Source: Acinetobacter soli (GTDB taxonomy: Bacteria; Pseudomonadota; Gammaproteobacteria; Pseudomonadales; Moraxellaceae). From it: a stretch of DNA of 64,000 nucleotides. Shown piece after piece: positions 44,478 through 53,666 of the stretch. Position numbers and translations under genes: made by a program. Below the pieces are notes generated by a model. That model saw nothing but the letters and a program-made list of their open reading frames with translations, ran no database searches and was not told the DNA's origin. Location: assembly GCF_000760595.1 (NCBI RefSeq), contig NZ_BBNM01000004.1, positions 62,001 to 126,000 on the forward strand, written 5' to 3'. Position 1 is the stretch's first letter. The number at the start of each line of letters is the position of its first letter.

Positions 44478-45980
44478 TTACTCTGATATTTTGTGTGGTA
44501 CTACAGTTGCTGTTTTGGGCAAGGTTATCCATACAAAAACAGATAAAATCACGAACATCACGCCTGCAATACTCAGCACAATACTATGCGATGCAGTAAA
44601 TGCATTTGCAGCCGCAGCCATTACATCATGTGCCAAAGTAGGTTCGAGCATCTTTACTGCTTGAACTGCCTCTCCAACCGAAGCTGACGCTGTTTCTACC
44701 CACTGTATAGGCAGATTTTCTGGTAAAACGATTGCACGCGTGTAGAAAAATGACAGCATAAGGCCAAAAATTGCAATGCCTAATCCGGCTCCTAACTCGT
44801 AGGCCATACCCTCAATTGCACCCGCCGCAGTGGCTTTATGAGGTGGGACAGAAGACATAATTGCTGCCGTAGAAGAAAGTAGTGCAATTTCAACGCTAAT
44901 TCCCATTATCACCATCCAAGCCCAAGCTTGCATATGTTGTGTATCAAAGTTGATTGACGCTAGACCAAAAAAACTAAACCCACATGACAGCATTCCGAGT
45001 GTTGCCACTGGCCTTAAACCATAACGGTTCATCAAAACACTGGCAAAAGGCCCACCCACACTAATTGCCACCATAAACGGTACAATAAACAAACCGGCCT
45101 CAAGGGGTGAATAGCCATACACAAATTGCAACTCTTGCGAAAGCAGTAGTTCAAATCCGACTAACGCAATCATGGCCACCATCGCCATGATGACACTGGT
45201 TGAAATCACCGGATGCTTAAATAAGTGTACATCAATCATCGGCGCTGGCGTTTTTAGTTGATGACGAATAAAGCCAGCAAGGAGTACAAAACCTGCAAGC
45301 ATGACCATAAAAATTGTCATGCTTGGTGCATGCATCGCGGTTTTGGCGGCATAGATTAATGTCAGAATAGCCACGACCAAGATCAACGCCTGAAATAGAT
45401 TCAGGGCTTGTTTGTGTTGTATGTGCTGTTTAGGCACCCAAAAAGCCGTGAGTAGAATCACTGTCATAATAATTGGAACGTTGATTAAAAATACTGCGCC
45501 CCAAGAGAAATGCTCCAGTATAAAGCCGCCGAGCAATGGTCCAAATGCAGCACCTCCTCCTCCGACTGTTCCCCAGATACCTAGCGCATAATTACGCTGT
45601 TTTTCATCTAAAAATGTGGTTCTTAATCCTGAGAGCGTGGCAGGTAAAATCATAGCTGCACCTAAGCCCAAAAGCGCCCGTGCTGCTATTAGCAGTGCTG
45701 CAGAATTTGCAAAAGCAGCCAGTAAAGATGCAAGACCAAAAATGGAAGCCCCGACCAGCATGAGGCGCTTAAATCCCATTCGGTCGCCTAACGCCCCCAT
45801 TGGTAAAATTAAACCTGCCATAATGAGTGAATAAATATCAATCACCCACAGCATTTGGGTGCTCGTGAGCGCCAAATCTGCACTAAGCGTTGGAATAGCG
45901 ACATGCAATACTGTTGCATCAATCGATACTGGTAAATAAATAAGGACGATGATCGCCAAGATCATCCATTTGCGGTACAT
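44478..45980 (-). CDS. smvA: SmvA/AmvA-like multidrug MFS efflux pump (DHA2, 14 TM)
   Basis: Inner-membrane proton-coupled exporter of cationic biocides and dyes. The 500-residue protein has about fourteen helices and close likeness to Salmonella SmvA: SIDATVLHVAIPTLS, WVIDIYSLIMAGLILPMG, LGDRMGFKRLMLVG, and motif C-like GPLLGGFILEHFSWG. A TetR gene is divergent with a large palindrome between them, the SmvA-SmvR arrangement. Drug range is inferred from the family. Confidence 0.9.
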   Translation of the reverse strand: MYRKWMILAIIVLIYLPVSIDATVLHVAIPTLSADLALTSTQMLWVIDIYSLIMAGLILPMGALGDRMGFKRLMLVGASIFGLASLLAAFANSAALLIAARALLGLGAAMILPATLSGLRTTFLDEKQRNYALGIWGTVGGGGAAFGPLLGGFILEHFSWGAVFLINVPIIMTVILLTAFWVPKQHIQHKQALNLFQALILVVAILTLIYAAKTAMHAPSMTIFMVMLAGFVLLAGFIRHQLKTPAPMIDVHLFKHPVISTSVIMAMVAMIALVGFELLLSQELQFVYGYSPLEAGLFIVPFMVAISVGGPFASVLMNRYGLRPVATLGMLSCGFSFFGLASINFDTQHMQAWAWMVIMGISVEIALLSSTAAIMSSVPPHKATAAGAIEGMAYELGAGLGIAIFGLMLSFFYTRAIVLPENLPIQWVETASASVGEAVQAVKMLEPTLAHDVMAAAANAFTASHSIVLSIAGVMFVILSVFVWITLPKTATVVPHKISE

Positions 45981-45994
45981 AACTCACCCAAATT

Positions 45995-46056
45995 AAAGTT
46001 GGACACTTGTTCAAGTTGATCTTATTATATTCAAACTTGAACATATGTCCAACTTT
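45995..46056. promoter_or_regulatory. Large inverted-repeat operator between smvA and its TetR gene
   Basis: Two 23-bp arms (45995-46017 and 46034-46056) match at 21 positions in inverted orientation. Each arm contains TTGGACA-N2-TGTTCAA, itself a quasi-palindrome, so two repressor dimers could bind. The arms cover the -35 hexamers of both divergent promoters. Confidence 0.78.
46024..46052 (-). promoter_or_regulatory. smvA promoter inside the operator
   Basis: On the minus strand, TTGGAC, a 17-bp spacer and a perfect TATAAT. The -35 lies within the right operator arm. A matching but weaker TTGGAC-N17-TTATTA faces the TetR gene on the plus strand. Confidence 0.72.
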
Positions 46057-46087
46057 ATTTATGATAAGACTTGTATGTTTCACCACT

Positions 46088-46693
46088 ATGGATGACATGA
46101 ATTATTTAAATCGAGAAGAAAGACGCGCCATGATTTTAAGTGCCGCAAAACAGGTGGCCCTACAAGATGGACTAAGTGGATTAACGGTTCGACGCGTGGC
46201 TGCTGAGGCGCAGGTTTCTACAGGTCAAGTTCATCATCATTTTCAGTCTAGCTCTCACTTAAAGGCCGAGGTTTTTGTCGAACTGATGGATCAGCTTAAT
46301 GAAATTGAAGATGGCATCGAAACCAGTAATCAAATGGCACGAATTCGCTTGATCTTAGGCTATGAAGATACTGAACAGACTCAGGCATATCTCAGATTGT
46401 GGAACGAAGCTGAAGTATTGATGCAACAAGATGAACAGATCCGCTTGGCCTATCAACTGACCATGCAGCACTGGCATGCAGCACTGATAAAAGAAATCAA
46501 AACAGGTGTTATGCTTAAGCAATTCAAAGATTTAACCATGCCCCAAATTCATGAAGTGGCATGGCGTCTGATTGCATTTGTTTGTGGGCTAGACGGTATA
46601 TTTAAAATTGGCTTGCAAGGTTTTGAAGAAAGCTCCTTTAAACATCATGTACAGATTATGCTGGACTATGAGTTACTGGCTTCAAAACATTAA
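46088..46693 (+). CDS. TetR-family repressor (SmvR-like)
   Basis: A 201-residue regulator from ATG 46088. The N-terminal helix-turn-helix is clear: REERRAMILSAAKQVA, then LTVRRVAAEAQVSTGQVHHHF. The C-terminal ligand domain is not distinctive. Divergence from the SmvA-like pump and the shared palindrome argue that it represses the pump and itself until a cationic drug binds. The frame extends upstream to 46007, but that part lies in the operator. Confidence 0.88.
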   Translation: MDDMNYLNREERRAMILSAAKQVALQDGLSGLTVRRVAAEAQVSTGQVHHHFQSSSHLKAEVFVELMDQLNEIEDGIETSNQMARIRLILGYEDTEQTQAYLRLWNEAEVLMQQDEQIRLAYQLTMQHWHAALIKEIKTGVMLKQFKDLTMPQIHEVAWRLIAFVCGLDGIFKIGLQGFEESSFKHHVQIMLDYELLASKH

Positions 46694-47952
46694 AACCAGC
46701 CTTTTTTACCCTTTAAAAATAAATCCGCACAGCGTAAGGTTTCTTGAGTCAAACTCCACAAGCGATAATCCCCTGTAATTGATCCGATTTTGAAATTATG
46801 AACATATGCGAAACTGAGATTGCGTTCTGGATCACACCATGCACCAGAACCGTTATAGCCAATGTGTCCAAATCCATGTTTGGCTCGCTTCCCCAGTGTA
46901 ATTACGCGGTGATAACCTAATCGCCAATACATTGGTATTGGCATGACCTTGTCTCTAGAAAAACTCTGAATTGTGCTGAGCTGTTTAAAAACCGCAGGTT
47001 TGATCAGTGTTTTATCTTCAAAACGGCCTTGATTAGCCAGCATTGCATACATCTTACTTAGGCTATTTGCAGTAAAAGCACCATTAGCAGCCGGAATGAT
47101 GGCTTGTAAACCTTCATCGCTAAAAAAACTGAAATGACGCATTCCTTTAGGCATCATGGCATCTTGAAAATCTTGCGGGTTTTGGCCTGTCCATGTCACC
47201 AATTTATCCATTACACTCGTTTTCTTTTGCTGGTGAGATGTTTTGTGTACTGGCGTTCCGACTTTTTCTACAGACTTTACTGGCGCAATGAGTCTTGCCA
47301 CACGCGAAAGTTCAGAAACTGGTACGCCAAAATAAGCACCATCTAATTTCAACGGCTCGACTAGATATTTTTGCATCAAGTCTGGAAGTGTTGCCCCTGT
47401 TGCCTTTTCTAGCACCCCGCCTACCAGCCAACCAAATGTTAATGCCTGGTAAGCTTGAGCATGGGTCGCTGTAAATCGAGGTGCTGTGCTTTCAAAGACT
47501 TCTAGCATATGCGGCCAGTCCAGCATTTCACTGGCATCTTGGATCGAGTTTCGAATATCGTATAAACCGCTTTGATGACTCAGAACATCTCTTAAGCTAA
47601 TCTTTTGCTTGTTCTGCTGAGCAAATTCAGGCCAGTAATAGGCAATTGGTCGGTCATATTCCAAATAACCCTCACTCACGAGGATATGTGCCAATGTTGC
47701 AAGTACGCCTTTACCCGTTGAGTAACTGACAGAAAGCGTATTGGCATCCCACAACTCATCACGAGATTTTTTACCCGTAAAAATATCGACAACTTTTTGT
47801 GTTCCGAAATAAACGGCGAGTGCCGCTCCTCCTTGATCAGTTCGGGCATCTTGTAAACGACTAAAATGCACTGCCAGATCATGGAATCGCTCATCTAGAA
47901 TACCGTGATAATTTTGAGTATCGGCTGAGAAATATTGAGTTAGTGTATTCAC
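46690..47952 (-). CDS. Serine hydrolase of the class C beta-lactamase/EstB family
   Basis: A 420-residue protein of the penicillin-binding-protein fold. The SXXK motif is in VSYSTGKGVLATL; SHQSGLYD and HIGYNGSGAWCDP carry the later conserved elements (the HXG of esterases instead of KTG). No signal peptide is apparent, so a cytoplasmic esterase such as EstB is likelier than a true beta-lactamase. It overlaps the TetR gene end by four bases (convergent). Confidence 0.83.
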   Translation of the reverse strand: MNTLTQYFSADTQNYHGILDERFHDLAVHFSRLQDARTDQGGAALAVYFGTQKVVDIFTGKKSRDELWDANTLSVSYSTGKGVLATLAHILVSEGYLEYDRPIAYYWPEFAQQNKQKISLRDVLSHQSGLYDIRNSIQDASEMLDWPHMLEVFESTAPRFTATHAQAYQALTFGWLVGGVLEKATGATLPDLMQKYLVEPLKLDGAYFGVPVSELSRVARLIAPVKSVEKVGTPVHKTSHQQKKTSVMDKLVTWTGQNPQDFQDAMMPKGMRHFSFFSDEGLQAIIPAANGAFTANSLSKMYAMLANQGRFEDKTLIKPAVFKQLSTIQSFSRDKVMPIPMYWRLGYHRVITLGKRAKHGFGHIGYNGSGAWCDPERNLSFAYVHNFKIGSITGDYRLWSLTQETLRCADLFLKGKKGWF

Positions 47953-47981
47953 TGTATGTCCCTATTTTTATTATTGTTACA

Positions 47982-48011
47982 TTCCCGGCACATCACGATA
48001 TGTACCGGGAA
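47982..48011. repeat. Inverted repeat after the MaoC-like gene
   Basis: Arms TTCCCGG and CCGGGAA extended by ACAT/ATGT after one mismatch. The U-tract on the minus strand is poor, so termination is uncertain. Confidence 0.5.
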
Positions 48012-48018
48012 GAATTGT

Positions 48019-48873
48019 TTAAAGGCTTTTCACTTGGCCTGAAACATGTGGCTTTTGAGAACGCTGATTCCGAATCAAGAAATCGGTTTCAGAAGGATTT
48101 GATGCCGTTAAAAACTCAACGGTCGATGGCAAAAATAGCGGCAACTTAAACCAAACATCTGCTTCATAGGCCGAAGGTAAATCAATACTGGCCAAAGCAC
48201 GTGCTTTGCTCCACATGCCGTGAGCAATTGCTTGCTTAAAGCCAAATGCCTTTGCTGTCATCGCATGAATATGGATCAGATTATAATCACCCGAGATTTT
48301 GGCATAGCGGCGCCCTGTGTTTTCAGCAACCGTCCAGACATCTTGAACTTCATAATCAGGTAATTGAGCTTCTTTGGTTTTTTCGGCTGTACTACTTGAT
48401 GTTTTTTGGCGAGAAAGATAAGTCGTGATTCCTTCCATCACCGTCTCTGCTCCCACCTTCACTGTGGTGATAAAATCAAATTGCAGGCCTTTATCATGTG
48501 GCTGAATATCGCCAAATCGACATGAAAGACTCAGTGCTTCATTAACGCCAATTGGACGAGTTTGCTTGATCTGATTACGAATATGCACCAAACCCAGAAT
48601 CGCAAAAGGAAAGTTTTCTGTCGTCATCATGTGCATTTGCAAACTTTGTGACAACACTGCCAAATAGATTGCCGGAATTGTATCGTCGCTTTTAAATCCA
48701 CAGACTTGATTGTAATCATTTAAATGATCTTGATCTATTCGAAAGGAGTCGACAACATATTCCACTTTAGGCAATACACGCTCGCCTTTGGGTTTTTTAA
48801 ATACCAAACCTTGTATGACTTTCGGATAAGCCAAATAGGCTTTCGGCAGTTGACTAAAATGACGCGTATTCAT
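48019..48873 (-). CDS. MaoC-like (R)-enoyl-CoA hydratase/dehydratase
   Basis: A 284-residue double-hotdog protein. The C-terminal half has the hydratase motif YAKISGDYNLIHIHAMTAKAFGF and AIAHGMWSKARAL, with the aspartate and histidine used for water addition. Start chosen at ATG 48873, six bases after AAGG; a longer ATG at 48888 is possible. It lies downstream of a large FabG on the same strand, though a terminator sits between them. Confidence 0.85.
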   Translation of the reverse strand: MNTRHFSQLPKAYLAYPKVIQGLVFKKPKGERVLPKVEYVVDSFRIDQDHLNDYNQVCGFKSDDTIPAIYLAVLSQSLQMHMMTTENFPFAILGLVHIRNQIKQTRPIGVNEALSLSCRFGDIQPHDKGLQFDFITTVKVGAETVMEGITTYLSRQKTSSSTAEKTKEAQLPDYEVQDVWTVAENTGRRYAKISGDYNLIHIHAMTAKAFGFKQAIAHGMWSKARALASIDLPSAYEADVWFKLPLFLPSTVEFLTASNPSETDFLIRNQRSQKPHVSGQVKSL

Positions 48874-48920
48874 AACGAACCTTTTCATTAAAATGTATTT
48901 GTTTTTAAGTCTGTGTTTAT

Positions 48921-48945
48921 GAAAAAGGGATGTTCTTACATCCCT
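48921..48945 (-). terminator. Terminator of the fabG-like gene
   Basis: Arms AGGGATG/CATCCCT with a 6-nt loop, followed by TTTTTC on the minus strand. Confidence 0.75.
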
Positions 48946-48957
48946 CTTTAACCCTCA

Positions 48958-50349
48958 TTATGCACCGAGCAGACTCTGACCACAAACCCGAACTACATTT
49001 CCATTCAGACCAGTGGATGCACTTGATGCAAACCATGCGATTGTCTCGGCAACATCAACAGGTAAGCCCCCCTGATTCATCGAGTTCATACGGCGCCCAG
49101 CCTCACGGATAGCAAACGGAATAGCGGCTGTCATTTGTGTTTCGATAAATCCTGGCGCCACTGCATTGATGGTGATTCCATTCTTCAAAATTGGTGCAGT
49201 AAATTTAACCAAACCAATCACGCCAGCCTTAGACGCTGCGTAATTGGTCTGACCCAAGTTGCCTGCAATCCCGCTGATTGAAGAAACACAGACAATTCGA
49301 CCATTTGCATTCAAGCCATCATTTTCGAGTAAATAGTCGTTGATTCGCTCTGCTGCGCTCAGATTAATATTGATTACCAAGTCCCAAAGCTCTGGTTTCA
49401 TGTTGGCCAGCGTTTTGTCGCGAGTAATACCTGCATTGTGCACAATAATATCAAGGCCGCCATTTTTTTGTGCAGCCGCTTTTATTTTTTCGCCTGCATC
49501 GGCTGCCGTAATATCAAGCCCGAGAGCAGAACCAGAGATATCGGCAGCAACCCGGTCTAAATCAGCCTGTTGTTGTGGCACATCAAGGCAAATGACATGC
49601 GCACCATCACGTGCCAAAATATGGGCAATTGCTTCACCAATACCACGGCTTGCTCCCGTCACCAAAGCAGTTTTACCTGCAAGTGGCTTGTTCCAGTCAA
49701 CTTTTACAACTTCTGCTTTAGAAATACGAATCACCTGACCAGATACATAAGCAGATCGCGGCGAAAGTAAGAAACGCAATGTAGACTCAAGATTGTTGGC
49801 TGCGCCTTCATCGACATAAACCAGTTGCGCAGTGATTCCTTTTTTAAACTCTTTTCCTACAGATTTTACAAAGCCTTCAAGAGCTCGCTGCGCAATCGCC
49901 TGTTTCACCGTTTTGGCAGACTCCGGTGTGGTAGCCACGACAATCACACGACCTGAACCTTCGATTTGACGGACAATCGGATTAAAAAATTTATGTAACT
50001 CGTTTAATTGTTCTGAGTTTTGAATTCCTGATGCATCAAAAATAACGGCTTTGAATCGAGATTCTTTATCTCCAGAATTAAAAGCACGTAAGTTTAAGCC
50101 CACTTGTGCAGCAGCCTGCTGAATATCGGTATTGTTGCCTGCATAACTGTCTGCATGAATGATACTGAGCACATTGGCTATAGCAGAAGATAAAACACCT
50201 TCAGGTGCTGCACCAACCAATACAGCACCACGAATCACTGGCTGACCTTGCTCGAAACGATCCAATACCACGGGCGATGGCAAGCCGAGATTCTTCACAA
50301 CGAATTTACCGATTGGCGATTGAGTAAATGCTTGGTATTGATCAATCAT
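48958..50349 (-). CDS. High-molecular-weight 3-oxoacyl reductase (FabG4-like)
   Basis: A 463-residue two-part short-chain dehydrogenase. The first 210 residues form a degenerate Rossmann domain (AVLVGAAPEGVLSS), the rest a complete reductase with TGASRGIGEAIA, NAGITRD, the catalytic serine and YAASKAG, and a PGFIETQM loop. This matches the long FabG4 type that reduces 3-oxoacyl-CoA or -ACP. Divergent from a thiolase and upstream of a MaoC hydratase, it probably serves the same acyl chain pathway. Confidence 0.9.
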   Translation of the reverse strand: MIDQYQAFTQSPIGKFVVKNLGLPSPVVLDRFEQGQPVIRGAVLVGAAPEGVLSSAIANVLSIIHADSYAGNNTDIQQAAAQVGLNLRAFNSGDKESRFKAVIFDASGIQNSEQLNELHKFFNPIVRQIEGSGRVIVVATTPESAKTVKQAIAQRALEGFVKSVGKEFKKGITAQLVYVDEGAANNLESTLRFLLSPRSAYVSGQVIRISKAEVVKVDWNKPLAGKTALVTGASRGIGEAIAHILARDGAHVICLDVPQQQADLDRVAADISGSALGLDITAADAGEKIKAAAQKNGGLDIIVHNAGITRDKTLANMKPELWDLVININLSAAERINDYLLENDGLNANGRIVCVSSISGIAGNLGQTNYAASKAGVIGLVKFTAPILKNGITINAVAPGFIETQMTAAIPFAIREAGRRMNSMNQGGLPVDVAETIAWFASSASTGLNGNVVRVCGQSLLGA

Positions 50350-50589
50350 CTTAATAATCTCTCATGCAAATTAATTTTTAAACATGTTCACAAGCTACGC
50401 GTTCCACATCATTGTGTTGTAAAGGTGTTAGCTCGATCGCATTGTGGATTTGAATAAAATAATACTTGAGTTAATCTTGATATGTGTTGACCCGAATACA
50501 ATCTACAATGTCATTCTAGTCAATACAGGTCTATTTTAATTATGTTAATGTACCGTCAATAACATCATAATCATGCTTGGAAAAGCCTT

Positions 50590-52149
50590 ATGAGTAAAAC
50601 AACTCCAGAAAAATCGGCAGTCGAAAACTCTACTCAGGATGATGTGTCAAATACATCAAAACCGAAAGCGCGAAGCACCTCGCAAACACGTCGTACCAGT
50701 CGAACCTCATCTGCGGCTGACTCGTCGACAGCTAAAAAAAGTACTGAAGCGACAGCAAAGCCAAAGCGTGCCAGTTCACGTGCTAAAACCGCTTCGGCAG
50801 GTACACAAGCCAAATCTTCTGCAAATACTTCAACATCTAAAAAAACGTCTGCTCAACAGGATCGCATCATGAGCCAAACTTCTATCCGTCGCGTCGCCAT
50901 TATTGGTGGTAATCGTATTCCATTTGCACGTTCTAACGGTGCGTATTTTAAAGCGTCCAACATTGACATGCTGACTGCTGCACTCAATGGTTTAGTTGAA
51001 CGCTATAAGCTTCAAGGCACACGTGTGGGCGAAGTGGTTGCAGGCGCTGTTTTAAAGCATAGCCGTGACTTTAATATGACCCGTGAATGCGTACTTAATA
51101 CTCAATTGGCTCCTGAAACACCAGCTTACGATTTACAACAAGCTTGTGGCACTGGCTTGCAGGCAGCTTTTGCTGTGGCAAATAAAATCGCGTTGGGTCA
51201 GATTGAGGTCGGTATTGCGGGCGGTGTAGATACCACATCCGATGCCCCGATTGCATTTGGTGATGGCTTACGTAAGGCTTTACTTGAGCTCAACATTGCC
51301 AAAACAGCGAAAGATCGTTTAAAGGCATTGGCTAAAATCAACATTAAAGACTTGATGGATGCTCCTAAAAACGGTGAGCCTCGCACTGGGCTGTCCATGG
51401 GAGATCATGCGGCCATTACCGCACTTGAGTGGGGCATCGAACGTCAGGCTCAAGATGAACTTGCCGCCTCTTCACATCATAAAATGGCCAAAGCCTACGA
51501 TGCTGGTTTCTTTGACGATCTGATCACACCGTTTATGGGTTTAACGCGTGACAATAACTTACGCCCAGATTCATCAGTAGAAAAACTGGCCAAACTCAAA
51601 CCTGTATTTGGCAAGGGCGAAACCGCCACCATGACTGCGGGTAACTCGACACCACTGACAGACGGTGCATCTGTAGTTTTGCTGGCATCCGAAGAATGGG
51701 CAAAAGCCAACGGTCATGAAGTACTGGCTTATTTAAGCTTTTCAGAAACTGCGGCCGTTGATTTTGTGGGTAAAAAAGAAGGCTTACTCATGGCACCGGC
51801 TTATGCTGTTCCTCGTATGCTTGAACGCGCTGGTCTGAAATTACAAGATTTTGATTACTACGAGATTCATGAAGCCTTTGCATCTCAAGTGCTTTCGACC
51901 CTTAAAGCATGGGAAGATCCAAAATTCTGTAAAGAACGTTTAGGTCTTGATGCTCCTTTAGGCTCGATTGACCGTAGCAAACTGAACATTCATGGTTCTT
52001 CATTGGCTGCTGGGCATCCATTTGCCGCAACGGGTGGACGCATCTTGGCGACCGCAGCGAAAATCTTGAATCAGAAAGGTTCTGGCAAAATTCTAGTGTC
52101 GATTTGTGCCGCAGGCGGTCAAGGCGTTGTCGCGATCGTTGAAAAATAA
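50590..52149 (+). CDS. Acetyl-CoA acetyltransferase (FadI-like thiolase) with basic low-complexity N-terminus
   Basis: Residues from about 98 form a thiolase: QQACGTGLQAAF (nucleophile cysteine), NSTPLTDGAS, IHEAFASQ, HGSSLAAGHPFAATGGR and CAAGGQG. The first 93 residues are a Ser/Thr/Lys/Ala/Arg-rich disordered tail with no counterpart in E. coli FadI. M94 (50869), preceded by AGGA seven bases upstream, could start a 426-residue tailless form. The neighbouring reductase and hydratase suggest a shared acyl-CoA elongation or oxidation pathway. Confidence 0.88.
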   Translation: MSKTTPEKSAVENSTQDDVSNTSKPKARSTSQTRRTSRTSSAADSSTAKKSTEATAKPKRASSRAKTASAGTQAKSSANTSTSKKTSAQQDRIMSQTSIRRVAIIGGNRIPFARSNGAYFKASNIDMLTAALNGLVERYKLQGTRVGEVVAGAVLKHSRDFNMTRECVLNTQLAPETPAYDLQQACGTGLQAAFAVANKIALGQIEVGIAGGVDTTSDAPIAFGDGLRKALLELNIAKTAKDRLKALAKINIKDLMDAPKNGEPRTGLSMGDHAAITALEWGIERQAQDELAASSHHKMAKAYDAGFFDDLITPFMGLTRDNNLRPDSSVEKLAKLKPVFGKGETATMTAGNSTPLTDGASVVLLASEEWAKANGHEVLAYLSFSETAAVDFVGKKEGLLMAPAYAVPRMLERAGLKLQDFDYYEIHEAFASQVLSTLKAWEDPKFCKERLGLDAPLGSIDRSKLNIHGSSLAAGHPFAATGGRILATAAKILNQKGSGKILVSICAAGGQGVVAIVEK

Positions 52150-52153
52150 ACAT

Positions 52154-52184
52154 AAAAAAGCGCCTACAACAGGCGCTTTTTTTT
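52154..52184. terminator. Bidirectional terminator between thiolase and aceI
   Basis: Arms AGCGCCT/AGGCGCT with loop ACAAC, A-run before and eight T after. Confidence 0.88.
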
Positions 52185-52611
52185 ACGATGAATGCTGCGG
52201 TGCATAACCTAAGCGTTTCTCAATCGCGTCATAGCACCACTGAAAAATAAAGGTATACACCAAAATACACAAGGTCAAACCTAAATCTAAAATAAATGCA
52301 TCGAGCAGGCTTAACTGCATCATATAAGCAATCATTGGAATCGTAGCAATGAGAAGTCCACCCTCAAACCCGATCGCATGCAATATACGCACACCAACTG
52401 TCCGCTTCCATTGTAACCGATGTTCAACTTTCTCAAAATAATGGTTGAAAATCATATTCCAGATGACCGACGTCACCGCCATAAAAATACCGAGCATTCC
52501 GGTTACTTCCATAGGCATATCAAAAATAAAGCTTAATGCAATCGCAATGATGACCAACAAGATCCCTTCATAGCTAAATGCATGAACAAGTCTTCTTTTG
52601 GAAATCAACAT
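52183..52611 (-). CDS. aceI: PACE-family efflux transporter AceI
   Basis: Small inner-membrane proton-coupled exporter of chlorhexidine and polyamine-like biocides, named from Acinetobacter. The 142-residue protein has four helices and the family motifs RRLVHAFSYEG (with the conserved glutamate), WNMIFNHYFEKVE, RILHAIGFEGG and YTFIFQWCYD. Start chosen at MLISKRR (52611), the conserved AceI N-terminus, rather than the longer frame. The LysR gene next door is divergent. Confidence 0.94.
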   Translation of the reverse strand: MLISKRRLVHAFSYEGILLVIIAIALSFIFDMPMEVTGMLGIFMAVTSVIWNMIFNHYFEKVEHRLQWKRTVGVRILHAIGFEGGLLIATIPMIAYMMQLSLLDAFILDLGLTLCILVYTFIFQWCYDAIEKRLGYAPQHSS

Positions 52612-52650
52612 TTTTAAACACTCTTTTATTTGGATAGATTGCATTTTATT

Positions 52651-52667
52651 TTTATAATTCTGATAAA
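52651..52667. promoter_or_regulatory. Candidate AceR binding site
   Basis: TTTAT-N7-ATAAA, an inverted repeat with T-N11-A spacing as preferred by LysR regulators, between aceI and aceR. The area is AT-rich, so chance is possible. Confidence 0.4.
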
Positions 52668-52698
52668 TCTAATTAGGTTCTTTCAACTTTTCTGACAG

Positions 52699-53592
52699 AT
52701 GAATATTAATCAAGAACAACTCATCATTTTTCAAAGCGTCATGGAAACCGGTTCATTTTCAGCAGCAGCCAGAAAATTGGGCAAGGTTCCATCCGCGGTA
52801 AGTATGTCGATTGCCAATATGGAAATTGACCTCAACTTAAATTTGTTTGAACGTAAAGGACGCGAACCAGTTCCTACACCTCAGGCACATGTTTTATATG
52901 AAAAATCAGCACAGCTTTTGATTGAGATGAATCAATGGAAGCAACAGGCGTTTGCCTTAAGTACTGGTTTGGAATCGGCACTGAATATTGTGATTGTGTC
53001 TGAACTATTACACACGCATTGGGTCGACTATATACGCCTGATTGAACAAAAATTTCCGACTTTACAAATTAATATTATCTCAGCGCCTCAAGAAGATGCT
53101 CTGGCCATGCTACTCGATCAAAGCGCGCAACTGGCTTTTATGTTTGAACGTGAACACCTAGACCATCGTGAACAATTTGTAGAAATTAAAAAAGAAGCGC
53201 TGGTTGCTGTCGCTGCAAATGAACACTGTTTGGCGCAACTTGATCAGGTCAGTTTCAAAGATCTGGTGCAGCAGCGGCAAATTGTGGTGGCAAGTCGTGA
53301 TAGTAAAATCAAACCCGAACTGTTATTTTCCAAGCAGTATTGGCGTACAGATAACCACCACTCGGCCTGTATGATGATTTTAGGTGAGTTGGGCTGGGGT
53401 GTATTACCTAGTGAAATGTTTATTGAAAATCCAAAGCTATCTAATCAATTAAAAATATTAAATATTTTAGATTTCACGCCTAAATTTGAATATTATATCG
53501 ATTTGGTTTGGAGCCGCGAAAGTAGTCTTGGCGTGGCTGCACATTATCTGATTGATCACTTGCAATTGCAGAGAAAACGAGCAAAAGATTAA
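52699..53592 (+). CDS. aceR: LysR-family regulator AceR
   Basis: A 297-residue LysR protein: N-terminal helix-turn-helix (IFQSVMETGSFSAAARKLGKVPSAVS) and a C-terminal periplasmic-binding-type effector domain. Divergent from aceI with an 87-bp gap; in A. baumannii AceR activates aceI in response to chlorhexidine. Identity as AceR rests on this position and layout. Confidence 0.85.
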   Translation: MNINQEQLIIFQSVMETGSFSAAARKLGKVPSAVSMSIANMEIDLNLNLFERKGREPVPTPQAHVLYEKSAQLLIEMNQWKQQAFALSTGLESALNIVIVSELLHTHWVDYIRLIEQKFPTLQINIISAPQEDALAMLLDQSAQLAFMFEREHLDHREQFVEIKKEALVAVAANEHCLAQLDQVSFKDLVQQRQIVVASRDSKIKPELLFSKQYWRTDNHHSACMMILGELGWGVLPSEMFIENPKLSNQLKILNILDFTPKFEYYIDLVWSRESSLGVAAHYLIDHLQLQRKRAKD

Positions 53593-53666
53593 ATAGTCAT
53601 TGGGTTCACGCAAGATTATGCTATAACTAAATGCATCCGAATTCTTATATAAAGACGCTTGAAACA

